Of a stretch of DNA of 22,878 bases, positions 1 to 8,600 are shown piece by piece; the first letter of the stretch is position 1, and each line of letters starts with the position of its first letter. Below the pieces are notes generated by a model that saw only the letters and a list, made by a program, of their open reading frames with translations, searched no databases and was not told the origin of the DNA. Position numbers and translations under genes: made by a program. This DNA comes from Priapulus caudatus (Eukaryota > Priapulida > Priapulimorpha > Priapulimorphida > Priapulidae), in assembly GCF_000485595.1 (NCBI RefSeq), contig NW_014578071.1:36710-59587 (forward strand). Reading direction: 5' to 3'.

Positions 1-650
1 TTCACACAAGCGAACTCTGTCGCAACTGTGATAGGGTGGGTAGAGGCTGGGGAGGTCCCTCAGAAACACAAGGTGATAGTAGTTGTTCCCAAAGAAAAAG
101 AACCAAAGGCAGACAAATGTAGGTTTTACGGGAAAACGTCTCCGGAGATGCGATCTTACCAGGTCTCGACTGAGAAAAATCGGGGATTCTGTATTTCCCT
201 TCGTTCCAATCGACTCAAAAGCATAGACGAATGGGAGAAAAGGCAGCGCTCTAGCGAACAAGATAGCCGAGATGACAAGAGCTCGCTGACTTCTGAGCAC
301 AATCGTACCCCTGTTAACATCAAAAATAGTTTTAAGACTCCTCAGTGACGAAATGTGTCTTACCGTATAGGCCAAACGATGCGACTGGAACACAGACCCA
401 CGCCTCTTTGAAAAGAGCTCACGACAGGAGTGAATCTTGGACTCGAAGAATACCCCTACAACTATCGGCAAAGATCTTCCATAACGTCAAATCGACCTAA
501 CTGTATTCAGGCAGATGGCGACCACACGCCCCACTAGATAGCAGTCTTAACATCTATGTGAAGAACTGCCCAAGAGAGAGCATCCAATACATCGATAATG
601 ATATCGACTATTTCAGCTAATAGGACAGAGGGAACTGAGACAAATCAAGC
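1..650 (+). pseudogene. Decayed mononegavirus-like L polymerase fragment, copy 1
   Basis: This is a broken, endogenised piece of a negative-strand RNA virus L protein, the large RNA-dependent RNA polymerase. It matches the better-preserved copy at 1206-1607 and 4192-4340. About 116 bp (64-179) are identical to 1263-1378, and similarity continues with many substitutions and small insertions to about 645. The readable frame (about 28-190) covers the basic stretch before polymerase motif A (PKEKEPK, then EMRSYQV and STEK). Downstream the frame is lost: stops and indels remove motif A, which is intact in copy 2. At 445-470 the sequence runs straight through the point where copy 2 carries a transposon, so this copy is uninterrupted. 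Similarity begins at the window edge, so the copy may extend further left. The family call rests on copy 2. The insertion-rich differences could partly be sequencing error. Confidence 0.75.
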
Positions 651-1205
651 AGATCTACAAGTCTGCAAAGAGCAGTACATCAACAAAGTGCACGTAAAAT
701 ATTGCGCACATCCATTAACCGTGAAGCTGTGGCTGGCACCCGCAATCGCGTGACCGACATCAAATGGGATAGGAAAATTAGAGAAAAATGCGGACTAGGA
801 CAGAAAACGGAGGGAAGCACGGCTGCGGCTGACGGGGAAGAGACAACACACAAAGGCTTTTGCAGCATCAGGGACTGTGCAAACTAGTCTAAGAAGTTGC
901 ACCCACCATTCGTAGACACATCTTCGCGACCAATCTTGTACAAGACAAACAGCAGTATTGTACTACGCGCCGTTTCACACACCAGAACACATAATACACC
1001 CAAAACGGCAGACCAAATTTTAGTGCCCAAGCTTAACGGCCACGATCCTTAACAATAAACGAGACAGCGTCAGACACAGCGTACGGTCTAAAAGACATGA
1101 GAGCTACGAGATTCATTCCATACACACTACTTATTCACTACACAACCACACAAAGCCCACACAACCACACCCACAACAACCAACCCACACACCCAGCGAG
1201 CAACG
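651..1205. other. Spacer between the two viral L copies; nothing recognised
   Basis: I see no gene, RNA or clear repeat here. Small overlapping reading frames near 680-890 occur on both strands and resemble no family I know. The last ~60 bp before 1200 are rich in CCACA/CACAC, and their final ~20 bp resemble the window's first ~20 bp. This fits a tandem unit of about 1.2 kb. Confidence 0.5.
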
Positions 1206-1607
1206 TCATGTCGCAACTGTGAAATAGAGGTGGGTAGAGCCATGGGAGGTTCTCCTCAAGAAAAACACAAGGTGATAGTAGTTGTTCCCAAAGAAAAAGA
1301 ACCAAAGGCAGACAAATGTAGGTTTTACGGGAAAACGTCTCCGGAGATGCGATCTTACCAGGTCTCGACTGAGAAAAACATCGGGGATTCTGTATTTCCC
1401 TTCGTTCCAACTCAAAGCATGACGATGGGAGAAGGCACTCTTCTGAACAAGATAGCCGAGATGACGGCTCCGCTGACTTCTGAGCACAATCGGTACCTGT
1501 TCATTAGTTTTGACTTCGTGAGATGGTGTCTCCGTATGAGCTACGATGCGATGCAGCCCCTCTTTGGAGAACTCGACAGGATGTTTGGACTGAAGAATAC
1601 CTACACC
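1206..1607 (+). pseudogene. Mononegavirus-like L polymerase, copy 2, upstream part (through motif A)
   Basis: This is an endogenous fragment of the L protein RNA-dependent RNA polymerase of a mononegavirus-like (Mononegavirales or Jingchuvirales) virus. In the frame starting at 1230 about 125 codons are open. Visible in order are a PKEKEPK basic motif (the KERELK-type position before motif A), EMRSYQV then STEKNI, FPFVP and QSMTMGE. Then comes motif A with an aspartate at 1512-1514 and a tryptophan at 1524-1526 (D-x3-W, as in mononegaviral L), and finally LDRMFGL. These follow the order of conserved region III of L. The first ATG is not a viral start, because the fragment comes from the middle of a ~2,000-residue protein. 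The fragment is interrupted at 1607 by a DNA transposon and resumes at 4192. No N, P, M or G gene is seen nearby. The exact virus family is not resolved. Confidence 0.87.
1600..1607. repeat. Left target-site duplication of the 1608-4191 transposon
   Basis: The octamer CCTACACC stands directly before the transposon and is repeated exactly at 4192-4199 directly after it. An 8-bp duplication is the signature of hAT-superfamily insertion. Confidence 0.88.
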
Positions 1608-1653
1608 CAGGGGCGGCGCCACAGGGGGGGCAGGGGGGGCGGTCGCCCCCCCT

Positions 1654-1840
1654 ATCATTTGCAAGAAAAAGGAAAGAAGAAGAAGAAGAAGAAGAAAAAG
1701 AAAAAGAAAAGAAAAAAAAGAAAAAGAAAAAGAAAAAGGAAAAGAAGAAGAAGAAGAAGAAGAAGAAGAAAAAGAAAAAGAAACATCTTGCAAATGTCTT
1801 GCAAATGATGGGTAGGGTGGGGGTGACCATCATTTGCAAG
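1654..1840. repeat. AAG/AAAAG purine microsatellite inside short inverted repeats
   Basis: Positions 1663-1783 are an imperfect (AAG)n/(AAAAAG)n tract. ATCATTTGCAAG lies to its left (1654-1665), its reverse complement at 1798-1809, and a second direct copy at 1829-1840 followed again by an AAG run. The long Lys/Arg or Phe/Ser/Leu reading frames here are translations of this tract and not proteins. Confidence 0.8.
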
Positions 1841-2207
1841 AAAAGGTAAAGAAGAAGAAGATTCTTGCAAATAATAGGGGGATCGCCCAAAAATGAGTGA
1901 TCACTTTCATCGAAAAATCGAAAAATTAAGTGTCGAAATTCAATCCATATAAAACCTGTGCTTAATTTGATAATCGATGTCAAGGTGTTATTTCCTTGGG
2001 AGTCCCAAGTTGGGACCATCATTTTGTCGATGATGCTGTTTCCCGCGGAAAGGTAGGCACACTTGAGGGTGTTAACAACTTATAAATTATAATTACAACG
2101 TTCAGACTGACTCTAATAATACTCTTACATGCTATGCTTATTTTTACCTCCGCCCACGGAGTGAGGGAGGTTATGTGATCGGGTCTGTGCGTTCGTGTAC
2201 ACGTTAG

Positions 2208-2208
2208 C

Positions 2209-2265
<57 letters not shown>

Positions 2266-2274
2266 TGTGTGTGT
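2208..2274. repeat. (GT)n then (GTGC)n microsatellite
   Basis: An uninterrupted GT run passes into GTGC tetranucleotides and back to GT. A second short GC/GT run lies at about 2470-2508. Both are inside the hAT-like element. Confidence 0.9.
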
Positions 2275-2610
2275 GACGCGATCGATATTAGCGCGTCAGC
2301 GAGCGAGCCAGCCACAGCCGGCTGCTGCTGACTGAGCGGCGATCGAGCATACATGTACGCTGGCGTATATCGTGGGTTATTCGTGTGTTCGTGAGTCGTA
2401 TGGCGTATGGCGTATGTCGCTGGCGGAGGTATGCTCTCTCCGCGAGTGCCCTCTGTCTAGTTTTAGTTAGTGCGCGCGCGCGTGTGTGTGTGTGCGTGTG
2501 CGTGCGTTCATCTCTCTCCGGGTCATGTTTTTCTCTACTCTACATAATACAACAATTATTGGTTCAAGTGCTACAGCATAGATTTTAAAGCAAATCACTG
2601 TTCCCCTCAC

Positions 2611-2810
2611 AGTTCCGGAGACCCCCTCTTTTAAACGTGTCCAGTTTCATAGCATTGAATTTCAACGAAATCCTAGCTAGTTCCGGAGACCCCCATTTTC
2701 GAACATAGCCGGTTCCATAGCATACCACATTCAACAAACATTAGTTCCAGAGACCACCATTTTCAGGTCTGAGTTAGTTCCAGAGCCCCCCCTCCCCCAT
2801 TTTTAACTTT
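2611..2810. repeat. Diverged tandem repeat with AGTTCCGGAGACCCCC unit starts
   Basis: Unit starts at 2611, 2679, 2743 and 2776 share AGTTCC(G/A)GAG followed by a C-run and a short T-run. Spacings are 68, 64 and 33 bp, so the last interval is about half a unit. This is a degenerate minisatellite inside the transposon. Confidence 0.75.
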
Positions 2811-2998
2811 GCAGTGGCACATACCAGATACCTACCATAATGTGGGGTGAGTCCCCCCCCCGGGGTTTCATCTCCTTGGTATATGTTGCTCCTTGGTTCC
2901 CTGCACAATTTTTTTTGTCAGCAATTTGAGGGCTTTGATTAGCTAAACTCTGAGAGCTTCCCCGGACCCCTGCCAGGGGCACTAAGGCGGGCCCCTGG

Positions 2999-3957
2999 GG
3001 CCGGATTCATCAACGTTGCGCAAAGTGTATTGCGTACACAGAGTTCTAGACGAAGTACGTACGCAAAGCTCGTAGGTGCGATTCATCAACGCAGCGTAGC
3101 ACCTGCGTACGCAAATGTTGATGAATTCCGGTGTAAATCCACTACGCCATCGTAGCTGCTGGCTGTTGAGGGACGTGCCTAGCATAAACTAATCACACTG
3201 TGCGACACATACCATAGGAACCAAACTGACGCCTCTCTTGTATGTAAACCATATGGCTCTAGCTGTCTACAGGAGTGCTGGGAATGTGATAGTTGTCCTC
3301 ATTTTCGTTGTATGATTGTGTTCAACACTCGATGAAAGCAGCGACACGTACACGTGCGTGCGTGCGTGTGCACGTACACGTGCGTTCGTGCGCGTGTGTG
3401 CACGTACACGTGCGTGCGTGTGCACGTACACGTGCGTGCTTGCGTACGTACACGGGCGTGCGTGCGTGCGTGTGTACGTACACGTGCGTGCTTGTGTGCA
3501 CGTACAAGTGCGTGCGTGTGCACGTACAAGTGCGCACGGCGTGTGCACGTACACGGCTAACTACGAACTCGCTTATAACGAAAACAATGCCAAGCTATGA
3601 CAAAGAAAGCGTCAAAGGCGGCCCTGTCTGTGTAGTATGGTAATTATTTATTTATTTTTAGTTGAGTAGTAATTTTATAATGTTTTCTCAATAAAATAAT
3701 GCATGCTGCGGTATGCTGGAAACACCTGCGGAAATTTCGAGTGGTTTACGGCACCTCGTCAGCTCGTGTAAAGTTATGCAAAGGTTTACGTAAATTTTAG
3801 ATGAATCGCACCTAAAACGGCCTCGCTTGCGTACGCGAAATCGTACGAAAATTTACTAAATAGCTGTGTTGATGAATCGCAACTAAGCAACGTCGATGCG
3901 TACACAAGATTTACGCAAAATATTTTGCGTACGCAGCTTGATGAATCATGAATCTAC
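2999..3957. mobile_element. Nested inverted-repeat (MITE-like) element
   Basis: The left end reads GGCCGGATTCATCAACG. The right end, reverse-complemented, reads GTAGATTCATGATTCATCAA and then CTGCGTACGC. Both ends share GATTCATCAA followed by GCGTACGC/TTGCGCAAA-like sequence. CCCCTGG flanks both sides (2992-2998 and 3958-3964) and may be the target duplication. The short motif TGATGAAT or its complement recurs several times near both ends (around 3080, 3118, 3800, 3870). No transposase is visible. The end sequence resembles PIF/Harbinger-type MITEs, but a 7-bp duplication does not fit that group, so the superfamily is open. Confidence 0.6.
3345..3560. repeat. ACGTACACGTGCGTGC-type tandem array
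   Basis: A roughly 26-30-bp unit containing GTGCACGTACACGTGCG is repeated with variation, inside the nested element. The overlapping His/Thr/Arg and Cys/Val reading frames on both strands are repeat translations. Confidence 0.8.
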
Positions 3958-4191
3958 CCCCTGGACCCCACCCGTCAGTGCAAGCGCACACGGTATCAGA
4001 GTCTACAGTTCCCAGGGGCGTGTACAGGGGGGGGGGGGCGCGGGCCCCCCCTGCTCGCGCAGAAAACGCATCTGAGAGGGTCTAATTTCAAAAATTTTCT
4101 GGGGGAGAGCCCCCCAGACCCCCCTTCGCGTGCTTCTGTACACGCACCATGGTTTCGCCCCCCCTAACAAAATACCCTGGCGCCGCCCCTG

Positions 4192-4640
4192 CCTACACCT
4201 ACTCGCAAGTCTTTCCATACGAATGCCTACTGGTTATTCAGGACAGATGGCGACCACCCAAGTACGTTTACTCTAGTGGACTGCCCAGGGAGAGCATATA
4301 CTCGTTGTATTCGACTTTTCACTGGACAGAGGGAACAGGCAGAAAGGATGGACCTGGGCAACTTCGATGATGATCCAGCTGGTGCTTCTGAGCTTAGGAT
4401 TGAGGCCTCGCTGCTGGGTCAAGGCGACAATCAAGTTGTCGTAGTAAAGGTTCCTCCGGAGTCTGAGATGGCAAAGCGCAACTTAACCACTGCTGATTTG
4501 GGAGGAGAATTTGTGTCCAGATTAGACGGGAAGGCTAAGGACTTGGGCATGGAGCTCAAGCCGGAGGAGACGTGGATGTCGTCTAGCCTCTTTGAGTACT
4601 CTCGGCAGTATCATCCCGGACGAGCCCCCAATAATTCTGT
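4192..4640 (+). pseudogene. Mononegavirus-like L polymerase, copy 2, downstream part (motifs B-C-D region)
   Basis: The L-like reading resumes right after the transposon with YSQVFPYE-like sequence. It continues to motif C, QGDNQ, at 4420-4434, the polymerase active-site signature of mononegaviral L proteins. LKPEETW follows at 4555-4575, then SSSLFEY to about 4599, both typical of the segment after motif C in L. The coding signal moves through all three forward frames, with shifts near 4330 and near 4400, so the gene is dead as a whole even though motif C is intact. Similarity to L fades at about 4630. The 3' part of L, including capping and methyltransferase domains, is absent. Copy 1 has no recognisable counterpart beyond about 645. 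Confidence 0.87.
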
Positions 4641-5049
4641 AGTGCCCTAGGGGTAGCTGCTACGAGAATTATGTGCTTGTGAACGCACTATTGTTTTTGC
4701 GGGATCATTTCTTGCTCCCGGTGGCAAAGCGGGACTGTGTTGCGTGGCAGCAGGAGACAAACAAAATCGAGGCAAATAAACACAACGCAAGATCTTAAAT
4801 ATACGGAACCGGTAGATTTATTACTTGTACACACACTACAGTTTATGCAGTATCGTTGCCTGGGAGTCACCCGACGCGTGATGGGCGCTCTGAATGCGTG
4901 ACGTACTATTTATAACTATTATTGTATGGCAGAAGGCCAGTGAACGGTTACGTGCAAGGTGCTTCGGTATTAACGCGAACCCAACGTATCTGTGGAGATT
5001 GTCGGGGGTGAGAACAAGATGGAACGGCACCTGCTGTCAGCGTTCTCCT
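4641..5049. other. Intergenic stretch; nothing recognised
   Basis: This is mixed-composition sequence downstream of the viral fragment. Short reading frames exist on both strands without family resemblance. I looked for LTR ends or a primer-binding site around 4790-5020 and saw none that is convincing. Confidence 0.4.
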
Positions 5050-5225
5050 CCCTCCTCTCTTCGTCGCGCCGTTTCTCGTTCCTTCTCCTATCTTCTTTCT
5101 TCTATCTTCTAGCTTCTGTCTTCTCTCTTCTCTCTTCTCTCTTCTCTCTTCTCTCTCCTATCTTCTGTCTTCTATCTCCTTTCTTCGGTCTATCTTCTTT
5201 CTTCTCTCCTCTGTCTTCTTCGGCG
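5050..5225. repeat. Pyrimidine (TTCTCTC/TTCTATC) tract
   Basis: A strand-asymmetric C/T tract with repeated TTCTCTC and TTCTATCTTC units. The Leu/Ser/Phe reading frames here are low complexity. Confidence 0.85.
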
Positions 5226-5615
5226 GGTGAACTGTGTTCGCGTCTGCTCCCTGGTGACTGCGCCCAGTTCTCCTACACTGGGTCAGTGTTCTCCCGTGTG
5301 AGTGCTATTGGACGGTGCCGCCCCCTATCGGGTCAGATCTCCTCGTAATCCTAGAGGGGGGTGTGCGTCCCGTAGTCCTAATGATATTAGGGAGCTTTCG
5401 TTTTGCACGACGGATCGTTCTACGACGGTGAAAACCACACTGGACCGTACTGCGCATGCTCGAATCTTGCTGTGCCATCCGTCCTGAGGATTCTACGACG
5501 GTTTCTCGGGTAAATCACCGTCGTGCCGAGAACGACTACGTATGGCCAGACGGTGCCTGGTGCGCATGCGTCTGGTCATGCGCATGGTCATCGACGGATA
5601 CTTTGACCAACTCTC

Positions 5616-5616
<1 letters not shown>
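5226..5616. other. Unique-looking stretch with a small hairpin at 5495-5524
   Basis: No gene is recognised. ACGACGGT at 5495-5502 pairs perfectly with ACCGTCGT at 5517-5524 around a 14-nt loop. TCTACGACGGT also occurs about 75 bp earlier, so the motif may be part of an old repeat. Confidence 0.4.
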
Positions 5617-5681
<65 letters not shown>

Positions 5682-5687
5682 GTGTGT

Positions 5688-5742
<55 letters not shown>

Positions 5743-5758
5743 CGCGCGCGCGTGTGTG
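5617..5758. repeat. Compound (CT)n-(GT)n microsatellite
   Basis: About 60 bp of pure CT (5617-5677) passes directly into about 80 bp of GT with a few interruptions and a short CG-rich end. Confidence 0.95.
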
Positions 5759-6070
5759 AATGTGTCTGGTTTGACCATCTAGAGATCGTCTTCTTATAGA
5801 ATCGCCGATAACACGAGGCTGCTGCCAACGCTTCCGGCATTCAACAGAACTTCTCTATATCTGCGGCAAGCAGATCTCATCTGCAACTGTAAAGAATCCC
5901 TAATGCACTGCTTGTGCTCGACTGCATCATGGGTCTACTTCGCACTCAACACACCAGTGTGTACAAGTTACAGATGCACCCAAGGTGCTTCCGCCCATTC
6001 ACCGAGTACTACTGAACATATGATGCAAATTTACATAATGTACAACTGCATGCTTGTTACTAATGCTCAA

Positions 6071-6300
6071 GGGGTCATTGTCGTATCAGGTACTACAGAT
6101 ATGTACCCGAGGTACATATATGTATACACAAAGTGTACCAGACTGGTACTACAGAAGTGTACCCTAATCATAACACTAACTCTAACCCTAACCCTAACCC
6201 TAACCCTAAACATACCTCATATAAAAGTATAAACATAATACTAAACAACCTAAAACTACCTCGGGTACATAGCTGTAGTACCTGATACGACAACGACCCC
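6071..6300. mobile_element. Inverted-repeat element with telomere-like core
   Basis: The left arm 6071-6112 and right arm 6259-6300 are reverse complements over about 42 bp with only about two or three mismatches. Both contain TCGTATCAGGTACTACAG. The ~146-bp interior contains CCCTAA repeats at 6183-6210 with degenerate units upstream. It looks like a short palindromic transposable element (MITE or foldback). I found no clear target duplication, so the true ends could lie further out. Several GTAC-containing words in the flanks (5980-6540) suggest related degenerate sequence. Confidence 0.65.
6183..6210. repeat. Interstitial telomere-like (CCCTAA)n
   Basis: About four perfect CCCTAA units with degenerate neighbours, inside the inverted-repeat element at 6071-6300. 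TTAGGG-type repeats are the ancestral metazoan telomere sequence. Confidence 0.85.
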
Positions 6301-6807
6301 ATCTGTGTTACTAATACACCTATATGGGACTACTGCGCCTAGGTTAGAACCGCACGCAACACCCAACTGTACTTTTAGCCTACTACTGCAGTCAGGGTAA
6401 CAGTCAATACGTAACTCAGGGCACAAGCTCAAAGTACTAATGAACACAAGGTACAAGTGCACAAATCGTACTACCGCACTATAAGAGTACTGCGGCGCTC
6501 ATGGTACGAAAGTAGCATTGCATACACGTAGGGTACTATTGCACTCCCCGTGCTTAGTGACACGCCAGCTGCTGATGACATATACGGTGTGCCCTTAATG
6601 TACACTCCGTATCACCATTCGCTGACATCACGCTATTAATTTTTCATTTGTCAGTGAGTGTGGCAATAGCTCCTCGGCGGATAATGTTGGAATTTTTTGT
6701 CATACGCAGCAGTGACAGCGCATAAAAAGTTACTTTATATTTTAAGAGCCATTATTATGGATTTTCTAGCCATGAAGGCAAAGAGTTGAGTTGCACACAT
6801 AACCCAG
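6301..6807. other. Unassigned stretch, GTAC-rich in its first half
   Basis: No gene is recognised. Words such as GGTACTA, GTACAAGTG and GGGTACTATTG recur to about 6540. They may be remnants of the element to the left. The remainder is AT-richer and featureless to me. Confidence 0.35.
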
Positions 6808-6926
6808 CACACACACACGCACGCACGCACGCACGAACGCACGCGCACACGCACACGCACACGCACACGCACACGCACACGCACACGCACACGCACACAC
6901 ACACGCACACGCACACACACACACGC
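6808..6926. repeat. (ACGC)n / (ACACGC)n microsatellite
   Basis: An ACGC tetranucleotide block passes into a regular ACACGC hexanucleotide block and then AC. Reading frames on both strands are repeat translations. Confidence 0.95.
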
Positions 6927-7436
6927 ATTCCTATACATATAACCCAGGAGATAATGAAGACAAATTTGTCTTTATTAACTCCTGATATAACGAGTCTGTG
7001 ATAACTTATAGGTTTCCCTTTAATTGCCAACAAATTTAATTTACCACCAGTTGCAAACGTATATATGCTTGTAGTGATAGGTTACAAGTGTTCTCGTATC
7101 CTCACCATTTACGTCAGCTACTAAAATGAGTATTCGATACCATTTATGATACCATCAGTCACTCTACAGCCATCCATTAACGTGATCCAAGAAAAAAAAA
7201 CATTTATATGTTGTTTATAGGTCCACCACGCAGCTCTTGCTGTTTATACTACCGGCAGCCTTTCAGCTGCGCCTGTAAACAAATGCGAATATATCTCGAA
7301 GCAGCGTGTCTCATTACTATTAGCGCAGCTGACACCCGGGCGTGCCTGGCGAAATAAAGCTGGCGAGTTGGCTTGTTAAGAAGAAATATACCTAAAAATA
7401 TATCTTATCTACTCTATCATTCATCCAGCATCCATC
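6927..7436. other. AT-rich intergenic stretch; nothing recognised
   Basis: I see no coding signal, RNA gene or repeat structure. There is an A-run near 7191-7200. Confidence 0.4.
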
Positions 7437-7955
7437 GATCATCATCCACTCCATCCATCCAGACATCCATCCATCCATCCATCCATCCATCCATCCGATC
7501 CATTCATCCATCCATCCATCAGGTCCGAGCCAGCCATCCTGTCATCCAATCCTCCAGCCATCATCAATCATCATCCAGGCCATCTAGTCCATCCAATCCA
7601 TTCATCCATCCAGCCATCGTCCCATCCAGACCATCCATGCCATCCATCCATCCATCCATCCATCCATCCATTCCATCCATCCAGTCCAGCCATCCATCCA
7701 TGCCATCCCATCCATCGCTCCAGCCGTCCGTTCCGGCCCGTCCGTCCATCCATCCATCATCCATCTATCCAGCCATCCAGTCCATCCAGGCAGCCATCCA
7801 TTCAAGCCAGGCCATCCATCCATCCATCGCATCCATGCGGTGGGCCATCCATACATCCATCCCATCCCATCCCATCCCATCCCATCCCATCCCATCCCAT
7901 CCCATCCCATCCCATCCCATCCCATCCCATCCCATCCCATCCCATCCCATCCCAT
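7437..7955. repeat. (ATCC)n block followed by pure (CCCAT)n
   Basis: Positions 7437-7860 are an imperfect ATCC array with interruptions. Positions 7861-7955 are 19 nearly perfect CCCAT pentamers. The Ser/His/Pro-rich forward frame and the Trp/Met/Gly/Asp-rich reverse frames come from the repeat. Confidence 0.95.
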
Positions 7956-8033
7956 CTATCAGAACATATCTTCAGTTTTCCTCTAGGCTGCGTAGTTCTC
8001 TAGTTGTGAGAGTACAGACAAAGTCAACAACTT

Positions 8034-8055
8034 TATATATATATATATATATATA
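8034..8055. repeat. (TA)n microsatellite
   Basis: Eleven TA units just before the 58-bp satellite. Confidence 0.9.
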
Positions 8056-8172
8056 GGTAGGTGGGAGGACTTACGCCTGCTTTCCACAGCCATCACCTCC
8101 GCGATGCGAGAAGTTCATGCCTCCGCTCCACAAATGCATCCAGTAGTGTTGTGTACGGTCGTATACGTATCA

Positions 8173-8600
8173 GTCGATCGCCCAGGTATAAGGTAGCTGC
8201 AATCACTCGCCCAGGTGCGAGCCAGGTAAAGTCAAACGCCAATGTATAAGGCAGCTACAATCACACGCCGAGGTGTGAGCCAGGTAGAGTCAAACGCCCA
8301 GGTATAAGGTAGCTACAATCACTCGCCGAGGTGTGAGCCAGGTAGAGTCAAACGCCCAGGTATAAAGTAGCTGCAATCACACGCCGAGGTGCGAGCCAGG
8401 TAGAGTCAAACGCCCAGGTATAAGGTGGCTGCAATCACACGCCGGGGTGCGGGCCAGGTAGAGTCAAACGCCCAGGTATAAGGTGGCTGCAATCACACGC
8501 CGGGGTGCGAGCCAGGTAGAGTCAAACGCCCAGGTATAAGGTGGCTGCAATCACACGCCGAGGTGCGAGCCAGGTAGAGTCAAACGCCCAGGTATATGAT
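8173..8600. repeat. 58-bp tandem satellite (about seven copies)
   Basis: The marker GTCAAACGCC starts at 8231, 8289, 8347, 8405, 8463, 8521 and 8579, an exact 58-bp period. One more unit begins at about 8173. Each unit has two related halves: one with TCACACGCCGAGGTGCGAGC, the other with TCAAACGCCCAGGTATAAGG. The 58-mer is therefore a dimer of a ~29-bp ancestor. Central copies are nearly identical, and divergence grows toward the edges. Confidence 0.93.

Larger units (their letters stand above)
1608..4191. mobile_element. hAT-like non-autonomous DNA transposon inserted in the viral L pseudogene
   Basis: The element starts CAGGGGCGGCGCCA (1608-1621) and ends with the exact reverse complement (4178-4191). 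It is flanked by a perfect 8-bp duplication (CCTACACC). The CAGGGG-type end and the 8-bp duplication are classical for hAT elements; some P-like groups share the 8-bp length. The 2,584-bp interior holds no transposase, only simple repeats, G/C homopolymer-rich subterminal sequence and a second inverted-repeat element (2999-3957), so it must have moved with a transposase supplied elsewhere. The subterminal stretch at 4075-4130 has paired runs of G and C typical of such ends. The matching place in the neighbouring L copy (445-470) is empty. Strand cannot be assigned without a transposase. Confidence 0.82.

Noticed and set aside
4013..4191. A separate small element starting CAGGGGCGTG at 4013
   Set aside because: The eight bases before 4013 do not match those after 4191, while 1600-1607 match 4192-4199 exactly, so 1608 is the better left end.
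4790..5020. Possible LTR with primer-binding site
   Set aside because: No second LTR, polypurine tract, or gag/pol coding signal is visible nearby.
6183..6210. True chromosome end suggested by CCCTAA repeats
   Set aside because: The array is only about 28 bp, internal, and enclosed by inverted repeats; an oppositely oriented array lies at 18.76 kb.
7373..8056. 227-codon forward frame rich in Ser, His, Pro and Ile
   Set aside because: It is a direct translation of (ATCC)n and (CCCAT)n; reverse frames of similar length exist over the same bases.
8173..8600. Possible CRISPR array (regular 58-bp spacing)
   Set aside because: The whole 58-bp unit is conserved, with no variable spacers and no cas genes; the composition and telomere-like repeats are eukaryotic. 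It is a tandem satellite.
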